Of a stretch of 64,000 nt of DNA, positions 35,201 through 45,949 are shown in pieces. Below the pieces are notes generated by a model, which did no database searches, was not told the origin of the DNA, and saw nothing but the letters and a program-made list of their open reading frames with translations. The position numbers and the translations under genes are program-made. Source of the stretch: Arbacia lixula (lineage: Eukaryota > Echinodermata > Echinoidea > Arbacioida > Arbaciidae). Within the stretch, counting starts at the first letter, position 1. Every line of letters starts with the position of its first letter. The stretch covers positions 19,694,938-19,758,937 of the forward strand of contig OZ022588.1 in the NCBI GenBank assembly GCA_963669155.1, written 5' to 3'.

Positions 35201-38200
35201 CCTCACTCTTTCTTTGTGCTTTGCTTACATGTAGGTTCCCCTGACTCCATATCTGTTCCTCTCTCTCTCTCTTTCTCTTTCTAATTCAGTTTATTTCAGT
35301 TGAGATTCTCTTTAAATTTCTTGTGAATTCTCTGCTGATGTCTTTTTAGCAATTGAATTCTCCATTTGGTATTTTAACTGAAAGCACTTTCGCTCCTTTC
35401 TGCCCTTTATCCTAGAACCTGTGGATACTAACTGGTCCCAGCTGACATCCCTCCACCTGCACCACTGTCACGGTGTGCAGCTGAGTGACAGCCAGTCCCT
35501 CTCTTGGTTCATAGAGTGGCTGCCTTCGCTGGAGGATATCCACCTGGAGCGCATGTTTCCCAAGCCTCCCAAGGGCTGCTCCAGGGTTGGCCTGAGCGCA
35601 GGGACTGGCATCGGAGTCTCATCCGCTTTGGTGGCCATGCAGAACCCAGGAGCCCAGCACCAGCAGAACCCACAAAACCAGGCAGAGGTCCAGGTACCTG
35701 AGGTTGCACCCATTCATCAAGGAGCTCTGAGGCACCTGCAGGATCAGGGTGATAGAGGGCCGCATGAACAGGGCCAGGAGAATCTGCCACCAGCAGCAGA
35801 AGCAGCCCTTCGCAATGTGCTAGAGCAAAGGCGGAGGCTTCGAGGCCAGGTGATTGGTGTTCCTGGAGGTCGCCGTGGAGGGCAAGACCAGGCAGGTGGT
35901 GACCGGCAAGAAGAGGAGAGAGCAGGGAATGCCGCTCGGGGGGCCTTGCCTGCAGCTCGTCGTGCAGAGTCAGGTCCCAGCAGAGAAGCCGGAGCTTCAC
36001 CACGTAGAGATACAGGTGCCACGCCACAAAGACCCAAACCTTGTCCAGTCCACGGATATAAAAGGATGGGGAAGGACAGCAAGCCATCTGCTGGTCAGGT
36101 AGCGGCTGGGGAAAAACAAGGCAAGTCTTCGGACCCCCCTGAAGCGATGGATGTTGACAGGGTGGACCAAAGTAGCAACTGTGACTTTAGGACCATTCCT
36201 GATAAATCCCAGTCATCAGTGTCTGAAGGCGGCGAGGAGAAGATGGATGCTCAGGATGGTGACCAAGGAAGTAAAGATAAAGGTGACTCTGATGCACAGG
36301 GCAGCAGCTGTGCTTCATCAGGGATCGTCCCTGGGAGTGAGGAGGGAAGCAAAGGTCCATCCAGACCCAGTGTCAGGGATGCGTCCACTTCAGCAGTGGT
36401 TGGTAGAAAGACCTGCCCCATCCATGGCCCAGCAATGCAGGTCCTGGATGACCCCCGTGATGTCAGCAACAGCAGGAGCAAAGGCAGGAGCCGGCCTGCA
36501 GGGTCCCCAGCCCATCACTCCGACCCAGCAGCACAGCAAGCAGCCAACTGCCAGAGTGTGGGTGTGCAGGTGCAGAGGGGGGCTCACTCACCCCCTCCAG
36601 AGTCACGCCCGACGATGGTTGACCAGGCAACCAGCACCAGCGACCCGGTGATGGAGTCGGACCCCGTCCTAGTCTTCAGGTGTCACTCACAGAGTCTACG
36701 ATGCGCAACGTTCGATGAGTGTGGCATCTCTCATATTGATATACAGGAATGTCCAAACCTCAAGGCAATCCAAGGTAATAGACATGTCATTTTAATATCT
36801 TCTTAGCAAATATGTTAAGACAATCATACACTGAATGGCTCTCTAGAGATACTTTATTTACTTTATTTTACTTTATCAACAGTGACCAAATAAAATCATG
36901 ACATCCTTCTCAACCCATATTTATTAAGTAAATACATGCTGGAAATACTGTATATGTTAAAGCCAATATTTTCACGTATAAATATTTTTGCCAACCTCTG
37001 CCATTTCCATGGTAGCTTTCATGGCATTGATCCACATTCTTTTCTGTATCGTTGATGTTATCAGAAATACAATAATTATATTATTAATAACTATTCAATC
37101 ACTGTATGATGATTGCTATCACTGTTGTTTTGTTGATTCAGGCCACAACATGCCAATCTTCAAGCAGCTGCGACTGACAGGTAAAGGTGGCTGTAATGTG
37201 ACGAGGCTGGAGCTGGAGCAGTGTGTGAAAAGCCAAAGTGTGGACATCCTGCAGGAGCTGATGGGCTGCCACCCTGCGGACAGGTTTATCAGGCTCAGAC
37301 CAATGAGCCAGGTAAGGAGCCTTGACCATTGACCCTTAACCTTTGACCCTGTCTCTCACCTTGCAGATAGGTTCATCAAGCTCAGACCAATGAGTCAGGT
37401 GAGGATCATTGACCCTCTCGTGTTGTAGGGCCAGCCCACTTTGCGGACATGTTAATCAGGCTCAGACCAATAAGTCAGGTAAGGATTCTTGAACCTTGAC
37501 CATTGACCGTTGACGTTTGACCCTTGACACTAATTTGTTAAAGGGCTGACTCACCCTGCAGACAAGAAAATCAGCTCAGACTAATGCTTCAGGTGAGAAG
37601 CCCTAACTCCTTCTGTGCCTAGTGGCTTGTTGGTCTCGAATTGTGTCATTTGGTGGTGCAAACTGAAAGAAAGCTAACAACAAAGAGCTACAGTACCTCT
37701 CTTTGGTAGAAAGATACACAGACAGAAAGAAGCACAACAATTAGAGAAACTGGTCAGTATGTGTTTGAGCAAAGTAGACAAGTAATGAAAAAGCTATATG
37801 TTTGGTGAATGGCTGCCCTGCCATCCTGCAGACTGGTCCATCCGGCTCTATCACCCTGATTAAAACTGGTTTGCTTTGTTGTGCGTGTCTTGTGAGCAGG
37901 CTGCTGTAGAGGACATAGAGAACCTGGTGGTGCACAACCTGCCGCCCATGGCCTGCCACCTGTTGCTGGTGGTAGATGGAGCCAGCCCACCTCAGGCTCA
38001 CCACAGCACGGCTCTCTGGGACTGGGTTAACCTGCTTAGCGCCCTCAACAGGTCAGTGTAAGAGATGCTCCTTTCTGCCTTGTGTTGACTATTTACATGG
38101 TGGTTAGTTCATTGTTAATGTCAAGATGTAAATCAGATCCCTGTAACACCATTTACTCATTGGAGTGGCTACCCTTGGTAAATATTTTCAAATTTAGAAA

Positions 38201-39502
38201 TGAATAAATAGGTAAAAGCAAAGACAATTATGCCGCCCATTTCTGTCCATCAGTAATGGGTGGTTGAATACGGTGGTCCAATATTCCAATATTTTTCCAA
38301 CTAGTTTTAACTTGATCGTGGATACAATTATTGTTATTGGGTGCAGACAAAGAATCACTTTTCACTCTGCAATTCCCCCAGACAGCTTCTTTACAAAAGC
38401 TTACGATTATTTTGTTTCTTTGGTGTTGTTTGTGTGGTGTGACAGAGACGTGATGCCAGGGCAACCTGTGAGGGCAGCAGACAGCGCCTCAGGCAGTGAG
38501 CAGGACGAGAGCTTAGACCGGAGTCCACTAGTCAGGATGTCACGTGGTGAGTCTCTGGTTGATTCTTGAGACACCTTATAGTATGAAAGCATGCCTTATG
38601 GCAGGGTACTGTTATGTGTCTGAGTAAGAGAGAGATTGAGACATTGGGTTGTGAATGTGTAATGGAGAATATGTAAATGTTGTACCCTTTCTGTGCCAGA
38701 CAAAATTCTGCTCTGTGGAATGTGTATGCAACATTTGTAGATAAAACAGACATAGTGCCAAATGAGTTAACTGTTCTTATATCATCAATCTGTCATTTGA
38801 GGTGTTTATTGGAGGAATGTGCTGGCATGGAGAGGATATTATAAACTGATTACAGTTTAGAAGATGAGTAATAGGACTTGTTATTTTTTTGGAACTCAGT
38901 GAGAAAACAATGTAAGGAGCAGAATATCCTTCTGTATGGGAGATTTTTTCTGAAAAGAATTGTTTTCCCGATGTTAGAATCAGATTGACAGATAGTCGGC
39001 ATTATTTTGCTACTTTGTTACACAGAGCAAGAAAGACTGACACTCTTGACAGACATTCCCTGGTTGAAGCCTCTCGTCAACGATGGGTCCTTCCAGCTGG
39101 GCAAGCAACCTGAATTTGGTGAGTATCTTCTCCTCTTCTCCTCCAAGGGGTCAAAATGCAACTATGCAGATTAGATCGAAATGTATACAATGCTCTCCAT
39201 GCCACCCAAAATGGAGTTTGCTATCGATTGGGATATTGTACACAAAACAGTATGTAGTGATGGGAATGATATGAAAGTAATTAATGAAATTTGTTCATTT
39301 GTAGTTTCTCACTGTGTCTTCTCTCACAGGAAAAGGAAAAGCTGAAGGTATCTCCAAGCTAACCAATCATCTCAGAGATACAATCACCATGGTAACTAGA
39401 CGGCAGGCTCGTCTCTTCTCTCATATATTCTGTGTGTATGTCCAGACGTCTGACATTGATGGCACAGCCGTCCCTGGTGAATTCAACTCGGAGCTGAGCT
39501 AG
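32231..39502 (+). CDS. FBXO38: F-box protein FBXO38 (MoKA), SCF ubiquitin ligase substrate receptor
   Basis: Ten coding exons: 32231-33160, 33528-33628, 34423-34556, 34986-35159, 35416-36774, 37142-37311, 37900-38051, 38446-38546, 39026-39118, 39330-39502. All have GT/AG borders and sum to 3387 nt, giving 1128 residues (human about 1188). FBXO38 is an F-box receptor for SCF ligases, reported to target PD-1 in T cells and to coactivate KLF7. Seen: basic N-terminus (1-20), F-box about 49-88 ([18 protein letters not shown]), leucine-rich repeats, [15 protein letters not shown] at about 291-305, [29 protein letters not shown] at about 505, a long disordered Ser/Gly/Gln-rich region in exon 5, [15 protein letters not shown] near 865, then the conserved C-terminal half ending in a short acidic tail. 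Two CP(V/I)HG motifs lie in the disordered part. The start is the first Met of the exon after an acceptor at 32192. Confidence 0.93.
33757..34313. mobile_element. MITE-like repeat, copy 2, in FBXO38 intron 2
   Basis: Related to 24650-24966. It begins near TTAAAAATCACTGC with GTGCAGCTTATACGCGG and ends with TGCGGCTTAAACGCAAGTG then GCCGGTCGGTATGGTAC. Both ends are GC-rich and partly inverse of each other (GCGGCTTA motif). Left end uncertain. Confidence 0.6.
37371..37600 (+). repeat. Decayed tandem copies of the FBXO38 exon 6 end and donor
   Basis: After the real donor at 37312, three more diverged copies of the exon end occur: AGGTTCATCAAGCTCAGACC (about 37371), TTAATCAGGCTCAGACCAAT (about 37451) and AAATCAGCTCAGACTAATG (about 37567). 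Each ends in CAG followed by GTGAG or GTAAG. Confidence 0.8.
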
Positions 39503-40463
39503 TGTGGTCTGAGTGAAAGGATTATCGATAACCAGTTTGCTACCCTCAACATCCTCTCCAGATATACTTCTATCTCCTTTAGGACAGCCATCAAAATGAT
39601 GTCATCAATGGTTTACTTGTCTAACTATGTAAATTTTGATTTGGTGCTAATTTGGCGATCTAAATTCAAAACATATTGTCTGACTTTCCATTCTCAGGCT
39701 ATGTTCACTGGGAGATGGTTAGCCTCTTTATTTTGTCACAATGATAGTCCTATCGGGTTTTGGGGGAAAAGGTTTCCCCACTCACACCAGGCATTATGAC
39801 CACCTTGGCGTCTGAACGTTGCAGACTGCAGGGATATAGTTGCTTCTCTGTGGTGGGAAATCTCACACATCTCTCCTCAGAGGGGGAGTGGCCGAGGCAA
39901 ACCGTTCCCGAGTGAACAAAGCTTTCTGAGAAGCATGTAGTTTGCATTTATGGGATATATAAAGTGAGAGTGCCTGGTGCAACTGTGCGACATCCACATA
40001 GGCACAGTGTGGCCTTGCCTTGTAATCGGTCGGCTCACGAATGTTTCTTGGTACTGGGCTCTATGTTTTGTAGCTCAGTCTTGCCTATCTACTGCATACA
40101 CCAGCTCAGATCACCCATTGCTGCAGACTATGAAGGCATTTTTCTTAAAGAAATGGCCTTTGTCATATGGAAGTTCAGATGGAGCTTAATGAGTTCATGT
40201 TTAACTGGTAATTTGAATTTGAGAGTTGGCAAAGAGAATTCTTGCGTAAGTGATGTTCGATTTTGTAGACTGAAACGAGAATGCTGTATGCATTTTTTCA
40301 ATCCCAGTCAATATGAGGAAACTGGGCAATTGAACAATGTAGGATCATTTATTTCATATCTGTGAAGATATACAATATGAACAGATAGCGTTTGTTTGAA
40401 AGGTGTTGTGATTTTATCAAGTCGAGAGTACATCATATGTATAGGACAGTGGAAGTTCTTTGA

Positions 40464-40573
40464 ATGATTAATCCCTTTTATGATTAATCCCTTTCATGAT
40501 TATTTTTTTTATGATTAACCCCTTACTTGATTAATCCCTTTCATGAGTAATCCCTTTCATGATTAATCCCTTA
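40464..40573 (+). repeat. Tandem array of about 17-bp ATGATTAATCCCTTTC units
   Basis: About seven units. Five keep TAATCC intact (40469, 40485, 40532, 40548, 40564) and two are degenerate. Confidence 0.85.
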
Positions 40574-41344
40574 ATATTGACAATATACATATTGAATGTA
40601 TCTTCGTCTGTCCAAGTGAGAATGAATGATTTTCTGAATATGTATAATATACATGGATTATGTACATATATCTGTTCAAAGTGTTATGTTACGAATCAGG
40701 ATTATATGCTTTAATGTATTGATCCAACTGGAAAGCAATCCGGGATCTGACAAAATTTCAGTTTGGAACACAAGTCTGGTGACACAATACAAATGCTTGA
40801 TGAGATGTGGATATACAATATAGAGAATGCATAAAGCATTTATTGAAAAAAAATGATGTATTGACACATGCATAGAGAGAAGAATAGCACCAATAAATTA
40901 CTATATGAAAGTTACTTAACATTCAGATGACTGAATCATAGTACATGTATGTGCAATGTAACAGGACAGTTCTTGAATATAACATGTATTAAAATGCATT
41001 GAACATACCTGTATATGAAATTCTAGTGATCAACAATATGGCAAAGTAGCTTTTCTGCTGAATGACTTGCTCAAATTCCTCATCTTACATGACGCAGTGT
41101 ATGGCATAGTGAACTATTACATGAGTCCATGTGTATGGGATGTAAGAGCAATTTGAAACCAAGTTGAGACCAAATTGACTTTACAGAGAATTACACAATT
41201 GTTTGGATGTTTGGAGAACAGAGTGACTTCTAGCTGAACATTGTTTTGCTGCAGGTGCCTTTTTGTCATATCATGATCATCAATTTCCCAGGAGTGCGCC
41301 CAATTCTCAAAAGCTATCCCCTAAAGCAACATGATAGTCCTGTG

Positions 41345-41537
41345 CCGTAGAAGTACCAAAGTCATGTCATCATATGAGCATGTCGTCAAGACAACTGGTT
41401 CTAAACAAAATCACCTTACTGGTCCGATATTGCCTAGCGGGCCAGTGTTGGGCACTCCCAACTGTGCTATACCCGCATAGTTTAGAGCCAGTTGTCTTGA
41501 CAATTATGCTCAAATGAGGTCACACTTCGGTACTCTA
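41345..41537. repeat. Inverted repeat, arms of about 60 bp, loop about 70 bp
   Basis: The left arm contains GTCAAGACAACTGGTTCTAA and the right arm its imperfect inverse (TTAGAGCCAGTTGTCTTGAC). The arms extend outward through AGTACCAAAGTCATGTCATC. It may be a small foldback element. Confidence 0.75.
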
Positions 41538-42090
41538 TTGTTGAAAGCCAGAACCCCAAATTCATGCTTTTGAGTTGTGACAGCACATTGATATCTAAAC
41601 AGCCGATCTACAGAGACCACCTCAACTCCCTGCAATGTATACAAATATATGAGTGATCATTGTTATTCTAAAGGTTCTGAACACAAACCGTACATAACAA
41701 ACCTTTGGAAGAACAAGCTGTAACCACAATTATTGGTACATCATATTGTAATCTAAATAGCACAGACAGACTGCTTTATAATGATAAATAAAATAACCTG
41801 CACACGTATTGATCATATATTGGAACCTTATCTTGTCAATGCTTGAAAACAACATGCTCTTGTTCATGAAATGAAAGAGAAATAAACTATTTTGAAATAT
41901 TTTTTATGGAAACAATGTTTGACCTGAATTTGTTCTGAAGTCCACATTGGTTGATGAAGAGTTATAGGAGAGTGCTTTGTTTTCATTGTTTCTTGTAGAA
42001 CTGTTCATAATTCAAGTACTTTTCAAAGACCTTAAAGAGTGTGATAAAAAATACATCAATAACTTTAATTTTATAATTCCCTGACAATGA

Positions 42091-42153
42091 TCCAGTTCAG
42101 CATGAAACACGATGCTTTAGCCTAAAAAGCATCATGTTTCATGCTGAACTGGA
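42091..42153. repeat. Near-perfect 63-nt palindrome (hairpin)
   Basis: TCCAGTTCAGCATGAAAC opens and GTTTCATGCTGAACTGGA closes the structure. Arms of about 28 bp have one or two mismatches and a loop of only a few bases. It lies between FBXO38 and TRIM45. Confidence 0.85.
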
Positions 42154-43543
42154 CAAAATATACCGCGGTTCAATTGCGGCTCCTTCCCTTTCCCTTCACC
42201 CATGCCAACTCCTTTGAGCTGTAGTGTATATATTATTGCATAGACTGGTCCTCAATATCTTAAGATAAATTACATGAAGAACTATCTTGAAAATAAAGAA
42301 AGCAACAACAATTATATGTCGTTCTAAGTGAGCAATTCAACTGCTAACAAGTCTGGAAATGTGCCTCTTCTGAAATGCTGGCATTGTGTGATATGCACTT
42401 AAATATTGGATCTCAAAACATCAACTAGCCACTTAAAAGATGGAAGCACAAAAATGAAAGACTAGATTTTCTACTTCTTGGCAACTGGATGACATCCTGA
42501 TTTGAATACAATCTTGCTGCGGCAAGTGAAAATAAATTAGAGTGAAACATTGTAAATACAAACCACAAATCTTAGGGAAAAAGAGGTGGCGCCAATGGTT
42601 GATTTTTGACATGATAGCTTCTCATCATTCAGCCTAATATGTGAGGATTGGTGGAAATCCCACATCATTTAGAATCAATGATAGATCCCAACAATGGAGA
42701 AGATGTTTAACATGGCCCAGAATGCTAATACTTTCATCATTGAAAATAAGATTACTGATATCAAAGTCGAGCCAGATTACTGCAGGTTCTTCCGGTACTG
42801 ATATATTACAATGGTATTACAGAGCACAGAGAAATGCAGATTGTATAGTATCCTACTTCATTGGCTGAACATAGCTACAGGCAGTGGTTTAATACTGTAG
42901 TAAAGGGTTGCATTCACACACAAATGCTCGTCTTGACAGCTAACCAGTACAGCTAATCTTGATAAAAGTTCTTTTCACTCTATGACAGCTTTCTCTACAA
43001 TCCTACAGCAGCCACAATGAACATCCTTAAAATCTCTTTGAACATATCTGGTAAAGACAGGGCTTGAAGTAATGAAGAAAGACGTTTCATTTTGTGACAG
43101 CTTTCTCTACTATCTTGCGGTAACAGTTACTTAATCCATTGTCTGAACGGTCTCAAGGAAAGGTGTGTTCCAAGCACTGCAGAAATTGGTCGTGTTCACA
43201 TAATCAATCTGTTTCACAGTCTACACGATACAGTCTTCACTTTGCCAATGGGCACTCTTCTTTCTGTGGCAACCTTGTTCTCTATCTAAACACACCAGAG
43301 AAAGGCAGTGGTCAAAGAACTTAACAGAAAGAGGTTGCATTCACACAATAAATATTGTTGGTATTATATAAGGTGACAGTCTTTACTTTAAAATGGGCAC
43401 TCTTCTCCCCATAGCAGCTTTCTATTCAATCTGATGGATGCCAACATGGTATCTTTGTGCGGTCTAAACATGGCTGTGAAGAGTTGTAGTCCAAGAACTG
43501 CATGAATTTGTTGCATTCACACAAGAAGTCTCTGTATAAAGTT
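42154..43543. other. Convergent intergenic space and TRIM45 3' UTR
   Basis: TRIM45 stops at 43544 and its 3' UTR extends leftward here. Loosely repeated TTCACACA / CTTTCTCTAC phrases recur at about 42905-43560. No coding frame is recognised. Confidence 0.5.
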
Positions 43544-45903
43544 CTACAGGGACACAGTTTTCACCTTTCCAACAGGCTGTCTTCTCTCTGTGGCAGCTTT
43601 CTCTCCATTCTTGAGGGCGTGGCCATTGGAGGCGTGGCCATTGGAGGCGTGGCCATGGTGGGCGTGGCCAAGGTGGGCATGGCCATGAGGGACACCACCA
43701 TGGGGGAAACCCTCCCCTGACCGGGAGGATTTCTCGCTGGACCCAGAGCTGGTGCTGGGAAGCCGGGTTCGAGACGTGGAACGAGATGTTGTTTGAGACG
43801 TTGTCTGAGATGTAGCGCGGGACGAGAGCCGGAGTGACCCCATGTGTAAACGAGGGGCAGAGCATTCTGCGTCTTTGGAGGTGACGGCGCAGCAGGACCA
43901 GTGCCACTTGCCTGGGTGACCAGGGTGGCTGTGACCACACCCCTTGAAGCCTCCTGAGGGTGGGATTAGGAGAGTTGGGGTGGGGGGGGGCGGAGGGGCA
44001 CATACAGAGGGAGAGAAAGAGAAATGGAGAGTAAGAAGATAGAGAGAGAGAGATAGGAAGAAAGTGAGAAGGTAGAGAGGGAGATAGTGAGCAGATTAAA
44101 AGTGAGGGAAAGAGAGGATGTGTGGAGTGAGACAGAGATAGAAATAGAGGGGGAAGGAGTTGAGAGGATGAGAGAAACCTGATCAAGTAATGAAATTGTT
44201 AACACTATTTTGAGCAATGTTGGCTAACACTTTCTCGACAATCAATCAATTGTGATGCAACAGATTAGCTACATAAGAAATTAATTTTATGATGATGCAT
44301 GAATCTGTGTTATAAGGCCAAACCATTTACTGGCCTTGAACTACAGCTCTTAAGACATATAACATAAACCAAACTCAGTACATCCTCAAAGTGTTTAATG
44401 TTTTTGTTTTGGGTAAGTCTCTGCCCAGCTAGCTCTACATCCAGGTTCAAGTCTTCACCTGTCACCTTTTTCTAGAGCTGCATATTTTTCTAACAGTTTG
44501 CTCAATCAATCTTATCACTACAGAGAATACCAGTAAAACAGAGATTGTATCAAACTCAGTGCAGCTGACTCTTACCAGGCATGATACCTCCGCAGGCACA
44601 AGTTGCTTGTTTGCTGCCCTCGCTTGAGCAGAACGTACAGCAGTGCCAGACTCCACCATGTTCTTGCCATCCCACCTTCACCGTCACATCAAACGGACTG
44701 CCCTGCAATCAGAGGAGATGAGAGAGTTGTTGTGGGTCACTTCCTCTCATCAATGCAATCAATACAAAATTATCAATACCTAATCAATACATAATCATCT
44801 TCCGTGTATTGCTCTTGTGCCTCCTATTGTGGCATCTTATCCTAAAGAGAGCACTATAAATCTAGGAATCATAGGTGCATCACAGCTCTTTGGTCAAAAT
44901 GGCATGTAGTACCTAAACCCAAAGGCCTTTGTTAGTTTATACACTTTTTGAAAGACTACACCCGGTATTTATATTGAAATAGCTGATATGACCCTCATAC
45001 ATCCGCATTATTCAATACACTTGGAATTTACCTAGAACTCAGAACCATTGATATATCAAGGTAAAAGGAGCCTTTCTTCATAGATCTAGCTTAATGAAGT
45101 CTTTCACTTCTTTTGATAAGGAAGAGAAATGTCTATCCTCCAATATCTCCACCAACAAAATAAATTTGTTCTAATAGGCAATTAAGTTAAAGTACCATCC
45201 CCACATATAGAAAAAAAAAACAGGCCAAACAAGTTTCAATGAAAAGAATGCACACATGCTATGAAAAGAAATAAAAATGGGAAGAAAAGTATGGGGCACA
45301 AAATACAATATTCTCCCTCCTTCCTACACACATGCTCAAAGAAATGGTGGAGTAGCAGTGGTCTGCATGGTGAGGGAAACTCTGGAGAAAACCCTGCCAA
45401 GCAAGTTCACTCAAACAATGGCAGAAAAACCAGAAAAGATTGTTTGCAAAAATTACACAAATAAAAAAGGGAATCACAAGATTTTGAATTTTATAATCAC
45501 TAGCCAGTTTGAATATTTATCCTTGGTCTGAGAGACTTAAAATCAAACTATTTAAACACAAAAACATGTGAAATATGGGTAAAATGGTGGGTGCAAGGGT
45601 CTAAACATAGGACATTGCATGAGATCTGGCATCCTTGCATAGAGAACTGAAGGTTCGTACACACAGAAATGGTGTGCCGCTACAGCTTGCCATACTAAAC
45701 ACATATTGGGCCTTTAAAATTTTTTCTCCAATTTGGTGAAGCGAGTCACCATCTTAGTAAAGGCCGCTACATGAAGCAATTGCCACGCTCTGCAATGAGG
45801 GGAAAACACTAGCGACAAAGAACAGGCGGTGAGCATTAGCAGCACACCGCTTCTGTGAGAACGTAGCATGAGAGACAGAGCAGAAAGAGGAGACAAAGAG
45901 AGA

Positions 45904-45949
<46 letters not shown>

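Larger units (their letters stand above)
39503..41886 (+). other. FBXO38 3' untranslated and downstream sequence
   Basis: AATAAA signals occur at 40892-40897 and 41881-41886; the second lies in an AT-rich context. The interval holds a TAATCC tandem array and an inverted repeat, listed separately. No other gene is visible. Confidence 0.5.

Noticed and set aside
35504-36651. Several long alternative frames on both strands
   Set aside because: Shadows of the long GC-rich FBXO38 exon 5, whose frame fits the family and both splice borders.
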